A stretch of 64,000 nt of DNA from Asterella californica. Lineage: Eukaryota; Streptophyta; Marchantiopsida; Marchantiales; Aytoniaceae. Positions 55,611-64,000 of the stretch are shown here, in pieces. The translations under genes were made by a program, and so were the position numbers. The first letter of the stretch is position 1. Each line of letters opens with the position of its first letter. The notes beneath the pieces are model-generated. The model did no database searches and was not told where the DNA came from. It was given only the letters and a program-made list of their open reading frames with translations. The DNA is taken from the NCBI GenBank assembly GCA_036924285.1, contig JAYKYS010000007.1:13764001-13828000 (forward strand). Direction: 5' to 3'.

Positions 55611-57300
55611 TGTAGTGTCGTGGACCGGCTCTTATCTGAAATTCAGACTTCGATGCTTGTCGTTCCAAAAACACTCATGAGAAGACAAGCTAGGTCCGGC
55701 ACAACTTTGGATCTTCACTTTTATCGCATAGATGGGTAGAGCTCGTTGTCATCTTTCCATGAGCATCTTGTTTACTTCGTTTGGACATCTAGTGAAGAAG
55801 TTATGCAATTCGAAAGAAGACAAAATCAAGCTAGGCCCTAATTACTTGCTGACTGGGTATTTGAGGCTTCATGCGTTATATCAAAGACGCAAGGGGCCTA
55901 CTTCACGGGATTATGACAGAACTTCGTACCTACAGAGACTGTGACAAGGGGGCAGCTTAGGGGCTAGCTTGCGTCTGTGACCTGTCAACGGACGGTTCAG
56001 GAGATTTGGAGGTCCAATGCAAACGCGCAAGACGTCGTTGGGTTCAGAGCTGTGCAGGCTACGCACTGGTTAAGACGGTTCTTGAAGAGACAGATCGGAG
56101 GATGTGTACTGAGAGAAATTGAGACGCAAGAAGCAGATTTGAAGTTTTCAGTTATCTGTGAAGGAGAGTTGGACCGTTCGGACCGTTCCGGAGTCCAAAC
56201 TTGCTGTCCTTGGATCCATCGGGATCAGAACAACGAGTTCTTCAAGAAATTGAAGACGATACAAGTTTTCATCGGGTGGTTTGGGAGTTCTGAGTGAAAT
56301 TGGCTCGCAGGGAAGCGCTTACATCAGATTTTCGTTCGCCTGCGACCTGAGATTAGGTTGTTCTTCGCGATCGGTGTGCCAAGCTCTTTGTTCTTGGTGC
56401 TTACGTGACCAGGGAGTCTTCATCTACGCATAGGAGAAGACAATACGTGGATTGGACTGTTGGTTTGGGTGTGGTGAGCGAGTTTAAGCCGCAGGGAGTC
56501 GATTTACGTCAGTTGTTTGCAACCTGCGACTAAATTTCTCGTGAGGTTTTGCAAGAGAAACTCCAAACGGCTTGTTTGGAGTCTCGTTGAGTTCAGGGTA
56601 GCTAGATCTACCTACCAGAGAAGACGGATATCAGTTTAGACGATCCGTTTGTGTGGTGTGTGCAATTTTAAGCCGCAGGGAGGAGTTTTTGAAGGTTTGA
56701 TCACCTACGATCGAAAATCAGCGATATCTCGGCAGTTGGGAGTCGGATCTGAAGGTTTCTTGGGTTAACGGAGTCAGCGGAGGAGACCCTATCGACATCT
56801 GAAGTCTGTTCGGCAAAAGGAGGAAGTTCACATATAGACGCCTTTTTTGATTTCTTTGCTACGGGTTTTGCTCTTTTGAGTTCGTTAGAGTTCTGGTTGT
56901 CTATATACAGCTTGTGGTAGCTAGCTTTAGCTAAGAACTTGTACATGGATGTGGTTTGGACTTGGGTTTGGATCGCGTGATACTGTCGTGGCTCTGCTTA
57001 TTAGCAAAGGAAAGTTTCTCTTGCTTTGAGCCACGCTTCGGTGTTTTTTGGTCAGGGTTGAGAATCAAAGGTCGTTTTAAGGGCTTTGAAGCAGGTTACA
57101 GACCGATCTGGTCTGTTTTTCAGTTTTGTGCTCTTAAGAGAAAGAACCGGCAGTGTACATACATTTGGAGTTGGTATATATCGCAGCGTTCGTTTTCGTG
57201 GTTATTTTTCTCTGTCTTGTCTCTGTTTCAGCACACAACATCTCTACAGCCAGGAACCTCGCGTTTTCCTGGACATCCTTCACACAATATCCGACTCGAT
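55611..57300 (+). repeat. Gypsy-3 5' LTR (1690 bp)
   Basis: It starts TGTAGTGTCGTGGACC, one base different from the Gypsy-2 LTR start, and ends CCGACTCGAT. It belongs to the same family as the Gypsy-2 LTRs but has only one unit of the 157-bp repeat. A TATATAT string at 57175-57181, about 125 bases before the LTR end, is a likely TATA box. Confidence 0.88.
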
Positions 57301-57471
57301 ACGGTGGTGAACTCGACGTGAAGGTCTGAGGTGGAGATTTCTGTGTTGGAACTTAGAAGAAGAGACCAGCAATCATGAACGAGGATGAAGATGGATCTGG
57401 TTGTTCGAGAGGATGCTGTGGACCTGGGATGATGGATTTGTAGATGGTTGAGATCATGGGAGGATGGGAGG

Positions 57472-59103
57472 ATGGGACGAGCCATGACTATGGACGGGAT
57501 GAACGAATTTGAGGGGATACCAGGGATGCAGTTGGATCAAGCATTCACTTTGTTTATGCGACAAGAGCAAGGGAACCAACAAAAGGAGACTTTGAGGACG
57601 AAGACACTTCGGAGGGTGATCGACAAGCTCGATCTATTTGATGGGGGAGACATCTCAAACTACTTGAGATGTTACAAGATGGAGATGGATTTGGATCAGG
57701 TGTCGGAGAAAGAGATGATCGAGACATTCGAACTTGCTGCGGTGCTTGAGATAAGGGAGCATGTGAAGGATCTAGCAAAGCATTTTGGGAAGAACTCGGA
57801 TATATTTTCACATGCGCTGATGGAGGAGTATTTCTTGAGAAACTCAGATCGAGTAACCAAGAAATCATTTTTGGAATGGGTCAACCGACCTAGCAAAGGT
57901 TTACAACCTACAGAGCTGTTAGAGGAGTTTGAGAGACAATTCTCTCAACTATCTCGGGTGGAGAAGCTAACCTTGGAGACCTACAAGACAGAGTTGTTTC
58001 TTCAAGCTGCAGATGAACCATGGCAGGAACAACTGGAGCTACTTCTGGAGGATGGGGAAGAAGAAGCATGGCTTACAAGAAATTGGGAGGTTGTGCATGA
58101 AGCGGTTGAGCTTCTTGTCTGTAGACATACAAGGGAAAGGGTTACAAGGTTGACACCTGCATCGCTGACTACATCAGTTCGAGTAGTATTTGAGGTTCAA
58201 CCTCCAATTGTGGTTGTAGAGGAGAAGGATCCAACCATCGAGGACCTACAGCAAAAGATGCGAGATCTACAAGCTCAGGTTACTAGGTTGGAGGATAAGA
58301 GATCATCGACTGAGATCGAGCTTGTACCCAAACCAGCTTGGGTACACCAGTGCGTGTGGTGTGATGATACTGATCATCAACGCGATGATTGCATCGACTT
58401 TGCAGAGTCTTTGCAACGAGGGGTTATTTCTTGGGAGGATGGAAGCGTTAGGTTCAGAAGTGCGAGCACTCTCTTTCAAGCCAACGTTGGTAAAGGAGGG
58501 GTGAAGAGATTGGTGGATGATTACTTTGCGGCACATGCAGTTGTAGCTATCGAAGCTACAAGTTATGGTGCTAGGATGGAAGAGATTGAACATGGTCTCC
58601 ATAGAGATGGTTTGGGTCAGCACGAGGATCTAAACAAGCTCAAGTTGGATACTGCATCCACGATGCAGAGCGAGAAGAAGAGACAAGAAGGGACTTCTTC
58701 AGAGAAGCAAGCTGAGGGGGATAAGATTCAACAGGAAATTATTCTTCCTCAACAGACAATGGAGGACGATCCTTCACAACTGGAGGAGATGATTGAGGTG
58801 CAGATAGTGGACATGGTTGATCTGGTTGCAGACATACAACAACCAGATACTGATATAGTGATGGATGTGGTTGATCTGGTTGCACGCAAACAACAACCAG
58901 ATATTAAGATGATGACGATGGATGTGAAAAGAGGCTGGGAAGAGCGCATTCAAGATGTCAAGGTTGAATTCATTTCACGGGAGATCTTGGGTGCAACTTC
59001 AAGAGAAGTCCACGATGTCATCATTGGCATCATCAAGGACGAACGACTTGCAGAGGACGAAGGAGAGTGGATGGATGCTCTCGAGGCTACGGGTATAGGA
59101 TGA
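57472..59103 (+). CDS. Gypsy-3 gag polyprotein, intact
   Basis: Open for about 543 codons from the first in-frame ATG (others at 57484, 57490 and 57499). Order: a helical capsid-like region with IDKLDLFDGGDISNYLRCYK, LAKHFGKNSDIF and SDRVTKKSFLEW; a coiled-coil-like IEDLQQKMRDLQAQVTRLED; one zinc knuckle CVWCDDTDHQRDDC; and a C-terminal region with a duplicated VDLVADIQQPD / VDLVARKQQPD and ending FISREILGATSREVHDVI. That last motif also ends the Gypsy-2 gag, just before its protease. Here no protease follows. Gag would build particles and package RNA. It is the only intact retroelement protein of the Gypsy-2/-3 group in the window. Confidence 0.88.
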   Translation: MGRAMTMDGMNEFEGIPGMQLDQAFTLFMRQEQGNQQKETLRTKTLRRVIDKLDLFDGGDISNYLRCYKMEMDLDQVSEKEMIETFELAAVLEIREHVKDLAKHFGKNSDIFSHALMEEYFLRNSDRVTKKSFLEWVNRPSKGLQPTELLEEFERQFSQLSRVEKLTLETYKTELFLQAADEPWQEQLELLLEDGEEEAWLTRNWEVVHEAVELLVCRHTRERVTRLTPASLTTSVRVVFEVQPPIVVVEEKDPTIEDLQQKMRDLQAQVTRLEDKRSSTEIELVPKPAWVHQCVWCDDTDHQRDDCIDFAESLQRGVISWEDGSVRFRSASTLFQANVGKGGVKRLVDDYFAAHAVVAIEATSYGARMEEIEHGLHRDGLGQHEDLNKLKLDTASTMQSEKKRQEGTSSEKQAEGDKIQQEIILPQQTMEDDPSQLEEMIEVQIVDMVDLVADIQQPDTDIVMDVVDLVARKQQPDIKMMTMDVKRGWEERIQDVKVEFISREILGATSREVHDVIIGIIKDERLAEDEGEWMDALEATGIG

Positions 59104-59753
59104 TGAGTAAGGATGGCTTACAGGGGAGAAGCCATTGCTGAAGGTGAATTAGGTTGAGAGAGTGATGCTTGGGAGGTTGTGAGGATTTTCAAAAGAAGAG
59201 ATCAGGAAGAATGATGGTTGAGGAGGATATCATTGTACAGTGAGATAACGATGATTGCATTTGAGGATTTTGGTTGCGGCAATGTGGTTCTTTTTTTCAG
59301 AAAATAGAAAAGAAGAGTGGATACATACGATGACATGTACAGACTTGAGGTTGAGGGTTACAGTCAAGATATATGGTGATGATTAGGATGACGGGGATGT
59401 CTACTACGACACTTGGGTCACAAATCTCTACAGTGAGGTTCTACAAGACAGATGGAAGACATTTCTATGATATGATGGGTTATTCTTTCTATGTCTTCGC
59501 ATATTGAAAGATGTGTAGATTTAGAGGGGATGATTGGATGGGAGGTTGGAGAAGAGATGCGATGAGCATGGATCTACGGGGGATCATGGCCGAGTTACAA
59601 CTTCAAGATGACGATCAGGTTGTAGACTTGAGGATGAGGTTGATTGAAATGGGAGGGAGGATGACAACATGAGAACGAGTGTGCGTGCCGGTCCACTCCT
59701 TGGTTGGTATCTCTGGTGCATATCGGAGGATGCACAGGTTTGGAGGGGGTGGA
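59104..59753 (+). other. Gypsy-3 region between gag and 3' LTR, non-coding
   Basis: About 650 bases rich in GATGA and GAGGAT phrases with no pol motif. It ends in the polypurine tract (59737-59753). The 90 bases before the tract still resemble the matching part of Gypsy-2 (TCTCTGGTGCATA...GATGCACA), so the pol region was lost by internal deletion or replacement. Confidence 0.7.
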
Positions 59754-60903
59754 TGTCGTGTCGTGGACCGGCTCTTATATGAAATTCAGACTTCGATGCT
59801 TGTCGTTCCAAAAACACTCATGAGAAGACAAGCTAGGTCCTGCTTATGGACTTTTGGCACAACTTCGGATCTTCGCTTTCATCGCATCAGTGGATAGAGC
59901 TCCTTGTCAACATTCCATAGGCACTTTGCCTACTTCATTTGGACGCCTAGTGGAGAAGTTACAGGATTCGAAAGATGGAGAAAACAAGCTAGGCCCCAGC
60001 TTACGTGCTTTTGGCACACCTTCGGATCTTCGCTTTCATCGCATCAGTGGATAGAGCTCCTTGTCAGCATTCCATAGGCACTTTGTCTACTTCGTTTAAA
60101 CGCCTAGTGGAGAAGTTACAAGACTCGAAAGATGGAGAAAACAAGCTAGGCCTTAGCTTACGGACTTTTGGCACAACTTCGGATCTTCACTTTTATCGCA
60201 TAGATGGGTAGAGCTCATTGTCATCTTTCTATGGGCATCTTGTTTACTTCGTTTGGACATCTAGTGAAGAAGTTATGCGATTCGAAAGAAGACAAAATCA
60301 AGCTAGGTCCTAGTTACTTGCTGACTGGGTATTTGAGGCTTCAGGCGTTATATCAAAGACGCAAGGGGCCTGCTTCACCGGATTATGACAGAACTTCGTA
60401 CGTACAGAGACTGTGATAAGGGGACAGCTTAGGGGCTAGCTTGCGTCTGCGACTTGTCAACAGGTTTAGGAGATTTGGAGGTCCAATGCAAACGCGCAAG
60501 GCGTCGTTGGGTTCAGATCTGTGCAGGCTACGGACTGGTTAAGACGGTTCTTGAAGAGACAGATCGGGTTTGGATCGCGTGATACTGTCGTGGCTCTGCT
60601 TGTTAGCAAAGGGAAGTTTCTCTTGCTTTGAGCCACGCTTCGGTGTTTTTGGGTCAGGGTTGAGAATCAGGGGTCGTTTTTAAGGGCTTTGAAGCAAGTT
60701 ACAGACCGCTTTGGTCTGTTTTTCAGTTTTGTGCTCTTAAGAGAAAGAACCGGCAGTGTACATACATTTGGAGTTGGTATATATCGCAGCGTTCGTTTTC
60801 GTGGTTGTTTTTCTCTGTTTTGTCTCTGTTTCAGCACACAACATCTCCACAGCCAGGAACCTCGTGTTTTCCTTGACATCCTTCACGCAATATCCGACAC
60901 GAT
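59754..60903 (+). repeat. Gypsy-3 3' LTR (1150 bp, internally deleted)
   Basis: It starts TGTCGTGTCGTGG and ends CCGACACGAT. It has about three units of the 157-bp repeat (59880-60330) against one in the 5' LTR. It lacks roughly 870 bases present in the 5' LTR (about 56095-56970), the joint lying at AGACAGATCGGG/TTTGGATCGCG near 60565. Confidence 0.85.
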
Positions 60904-61961
60904 AACGGTCCAACTCCTCTTCCCCAAGTAACTGAAATCTCCAAGTCTCTCTCCTGCATCTCAATTTCTCTCAGTACACACATCCCGATCCATCTCTTCC
61001 CAAACCGTCTTAACCTGTGCATAGCATGCAGAGATTTGAAACCAATGACACCTTGCGTGCATGTATTGGACTTCCCAATTCTCCAAAACGTCCACCGACA
61101 GGTCGTAGGAACAAGCAAGCCCCTTAAGCAGCTCTCTTGTGTTAGTCTTTGTACGTACGAAGTTCTCTGTGATAATAATGAAGTAGGTCCCTTGCGTCTT
61201 TGATATAACGCCTGAAGTCTCAAATACCCAGTCAACAAGTAAACTAAAGCCTAGCTTGATTTTTCCTTCTTTCGAGTCGCATAACTTCTTCACTAGACGT
61301 CCAAACGAAGTAAACAAGGTGCCTATGAAAAGCTGACAACGAGCTCTACCTATTGATGCGATGAAAGGGAAGATCCGAAAATACGCCAAAAGCCTGTAAG
61401 CTGGGGCTTAGCTTGTTTTCCTCATCTTTCAAGTCCTGTAACTTCTCCACTAGGTGTCCAAACGAAATAAACAAAGTGCCTATGGAAAGCTGACAACGAG
61501 CTCTACCCATTGATGCGATGAAAGGGAAGATCCGAAGTTGCACCAAAAGCTTGTAAGCTGGAGCCTAACTTGTTTTCTCCATCTTTCGAGTCATGTAACT
61601 TCTCCACTAGATGTCCAAATGAAATAGACAAAGTGCTTATGGAAAGCTGACAAGGAGCTCTACCCATTGATGCGATGAAAAGGAAGATCCGAAGTTGCGC
61701 CAAGAGCTTGTAAGCTGAGGTCTAACTTGTTTTCTCCATCTTTCGAGTCTTGTAACTTCTCCACTAGGCATCCAAACGAAATAGACAAAGTGCCTATGGA
61801 GTGCTGACAAAGAGCTCTATCCACTGATGCGATGAAAGTGGAGATCCAAAATTGTGTTAGAAGTTCGTAAGCTGGAGTCTAGCTTGCTTTCTCATGAGTG
61901 TCTTTGGAATGATAAGCATCAAAGTCTGAATTTCAGGTAGGAGCCAGTCCACGACACGACA
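60904..61961 (-). repeat. Gypsy-2 5' LTR, outer part
   Basis: It matches 45405-46462 of the 3' LTR, beginning with the duplicated AACGG and continuing TCCAACTCC. It holds four 157-bp units (landmarks at 61333, 61489, 61646 and 61803) and ends at the LTR terminus CACGACACGACA. Confidence 0.88.
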
Positions 61962-62770
61962 ACGGGTGACTCACTCTCGACTCTTTTCAAAGGAACATGG
62001 ACGACTCTTGATGTATATGAATTCTTGTGAGGGGAGCAAGGGTTTAAAACCACGTTTATGTTTGTATGTTTTTGCATCTCTAGGTTCATCTAACATTTAA
62101 TGTTTATAGATATTTTGATTATTTTTGTAATTTTTGTAATTTCAAAACTAATCAAATTTGCAATTCATCTAACATGCATATTCCTCCTCTTCCAGACTTA
62201 AAGTTATGAAATTAGAAATATTTTTATTCATTGAAAGCACAAGTCTTTACACCAAGAAAAGATTCAGTCTAAGTGACTTGCTTATGGGTTTTGTGACTGC
62301 AGCGACCAAGTTAACCAAGTCAGGTTATATATTTTTAATTTTAATAACTTAAATTTAATAATTTGAATTTAGTAAAATAAATTTAGAAAACTTTATCATT
62401 CATTGCGTACCTCGGATGAGCAAGTGGGCTCATCGCCGAGACGCATAGTCTACTATAAGTGGATTCGAACTAAGTGTCGCATGCGGTATCTATAGTTCTG
62501 TTGCACATTCTGCATTTGGATCGTAATGAACCTCTCGCTAACCAAGGAACAATTATGATTGATCGTCAATCTGTTTGCAAGCTCATATCATATCTTGTTC
62601 CGAGATATCTTTCCAACATAGAAAAACGAGAAATATCACGTCCATTATCGACTTCAGTGCAAATTGAAATGTGATCAAGGTAAGGTCGATGAGACACATG
62701 AAGCTGTCCAACTCTAAGTCTGGTAACATCTGTTGCTCTCTAGCTCTCTCTCGATCAGTTGAACGATCTC
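61962..62770. other. AT-rich non-coding
   Basis: Begins with the outer ACGG copy of the Gypsy-2 target duplication. It contains GCATATTCCTCCTCTTCCAG near 62176, reminiscent of the fold-back repeat family. No gene recognised. Confidence 0.4.
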
Positions 62771-62771
62771 T

Positions 62772-63020
62772 TCAAGACTTTGGACGAGCTCGAGAATGAG
62801 ACTCGTCACGAGGTCTGAATGACCTAGATGTATGTGGAGGAGGAGGAGGAGGAGATGTCCAGTCATGTTGTAACATCTCGTATATGTGTCCAGCCAATGC
62901 ATCTATGTCCATGTCTCTCCCAGATGTTGCATAGTCACGCATGACACAAACTACCTCCTCTCGAAGAGGTGGATCAGGAGATAAAAATATGAAGATCTGG
63001 AGCACCACGTCCAGCTCCAC
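62772..63020 (-). CDS. Possible exon, 82 residues, with a Pro run; not recognised
   Basis: A minus-strand open frame encoding LREEVVCVMRDYATSGRDMD, LAGHIYEMLQHDW and a PPPPPP run, then a basic tail. A tttttag-like acceptor (ATCTTTTAG) precedes it near 63020-63028. The amino-acid composition is gene-like but I recognise no family; it may be a fragment of a transposon or host gene. Confidence 0.25.
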   Translation of the reverse strand: MELDVVLQIFIFLSPDPPLREEVVCVMRDYATSGRDMDIDALAGHIYEMLQHDWTSPPPPPPHTSRSFRPRDESHSRARPKS

Positions 63021-64000
63021 TAAAAGATGTCATATATCTAGAACGTCATTGCACTAAAGAGGATAGACAAAGTGCCAAGGATGAATAAAATAGATGTGAT
63101 AAATAACACCTATAAAGATACAATTATCACTCTCAGAGAGCTTAACATACATGTATTTCATCCATACATTCTATGTGAAACGAACTAACATACGTTTGTA
63201 TTTGCAAAAAATGCAAGTAAGTTTGAAGTAAAGAACTTGAAGGAATGACAACGACTAAACTCCAAAAAGATAAGTTTGCATCCACATCACCGAATGTCTG
63301 AAACTAGACGTCTCTGTCAGATTTTATACCTTGATATTTCAGAAGTCATCATATTGTTCTCAAGAACGATAAATAGAGGTGTCGGATAGACATAGATAAA
63401 TTCACTGTAAGTAAAGTTTAGAAAAGACCGCTTAGGATAAAATACTAGATACATCAACAGCGTCACGGGAATCACTCGACCAAAGAGGAGATCGAATGTG
63501 CAATGGGTGCATGTAGAGGGATCACCCGCCGTGTATGATCGTAGGTCTATGAAGTTTCACATCCCCATAGTGACCATGAGATCCATTTCCGTCGGCAATG
63601 AGTTATTAGTTAGATATTCTTATGGTGATCTTGGGACCTAGCATTTACTTCCATCATAGTATTTATAGGTTGTAAATGTAAGATTTTGGATACGTCTTAT
63701 GATTTATAAATTGTTGTGAGTAAAGTGTATGTTCTATATTATGTGGAGTAAAATGACATGTGTTGTCATTTGCATGTTGCATCATTTCACATCCAAATGC
63801 AATATTCTTCAAATCAAATTGTGTTCAATATTTTTTCAGATATGAAAAGGACGGGGTCAAATTTTGCCATGTTACCTCGTCGAATGAAAGAAAAATTTCG
63901 TGCGATTGAGCAAAAACGTCTTTGATCTATATCTCCATCATTCTCTTCACACTCGATGTCCTCCATGGATGCTAATAATGATCATGATCATGAAGAGATC
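63021..64000. other. Non-coding to the right edge
   Basis: AT-rich sequence with only short frames. A short plus-strand frame starting MKRTGSNFAMLPRRMKEKF at 63841 ends after 28 codons. It could be the beginning of something continuing past 64000 but cannot be judged. Confidence 0.35.

Larger units (their letters stand above)
55611..60903 (+). mobile_element. Gypsy-3: gag-only LTR retrotransposon nested in the Gypsy-2 5' LTR
   Basis: Two plus-strand LTRs (55611-57300 and 59754-60903) flank a 2.45-kb interior that codes only for gag. There is a PBS-like TGGTGAACTCGACG after the 5' LTR and a polypurine tract GGTTTGGAGGGGGTGGA before the 3' LTR. AACGG flanks both sides (55606-55610 and 60904-60908), and the single AACGG in the intact Gypsy-2 3' LTR shows the pre-insertion state. 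It depends on another element for pol. Confidence 0.92.
44298..61961 (-). mobile_element. Gypsy-2: Ty3/gypsy element carrying two insertions
   Basis: In element (minus) order: 5' LTR 61961-60904 plus 55610-54491, interrupted by Gypsy-3; gag without its N-terminus; protease, RT, RNase H, integrase core; a 2.3-kb insertion; integrase C-terminus; polypurine tract at 46475-46463; 3' LTR 46462-44298. ACGG lies on both outer flanks (44294-44297 and 61962-61965), a 4-bp target duplication. Many in-frame stops make it non-functional. Confidence 0.9.

Overview
The window looks like nuclear DNA of a land plant, most likely a bryophyte (liverwort or moss). Support: spliceosomal GT-AG introns, a plastid-type S-layer-homology (SLH) gene, an intronless MTP1-type zinc transporter, and large amounts of decayed Ty3/gypsy, Ty1/copia and MULE DNA. 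I see only two convincing host genes in 64 kb, so this is a repeat-rich, gene-poor region. The species call is inference from gene style.

Layout. 485-2937 (-): five exons of a plastid SLH-domain gene that runs off the left edge. 2938-13282: no firm gene; AT-rich DNA with three tandem copies of a fold-back repeat (4185-5540) and several local duplications. 13283-14883 (+): a decayed intron-containing gene with a CxxC/CxxC zinc-ribbon pattern. 14911-20885: a ~6 kb MULE-type DNA transposon with long terminal inverted repeats, a frameshifted DDE/SWIM transposase (-) and a divergent coiled-coil ORF (+). 20886-23376: zinc transporter gene (+) with a perfect zinc-deficiency response element about 250 bp before its ATG and a cluster of GTAC motifs further upstream. 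23786-28084: decayed copia element with two LTRs and a tRNA-Met-type primer site, followed by a detached copia RT block (29050-30047). 31573-41503 (-): Gypsy-1. 44298-61961 (-): Gypsy-2, with Gypsy-3 (+, 55611-60903) nested inside its 5' LTR. 61962-64000: no firm gene.

The most exciting system is Gypsy-1. Its polyprotein carries a complete cytosine-5 DNA methyltransferase domain (motifs I, IV with PCQ, VI with ENV, VIII, X in canonical order) between protease and reverse transcriptase, and a PHD finger at the very C-terminus of the integrase. So the element encodes a potential DNA-methylation writer and a potential histone reader. This copy is interrupted by in-frame stops and frame changes, but its 294-bp terminal repeats differ at only 4 positions, so it is fairly young.

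Other connected stories. Gypsy-3 is a gag-only, pol-less element that jumped into a Gypsy-2 LTR; the other Gypsy-2 LTR preserves the empty site. Gypsy-2 keeps pol remnants but has lost the front of gag. The in-frame stops I inspected in the retroelements are each explicable by one C-to-T or G-to-A change, as expected for methylated DNA. I could not run any search or alignment; boundaries and names rest on reading motifs by eye.
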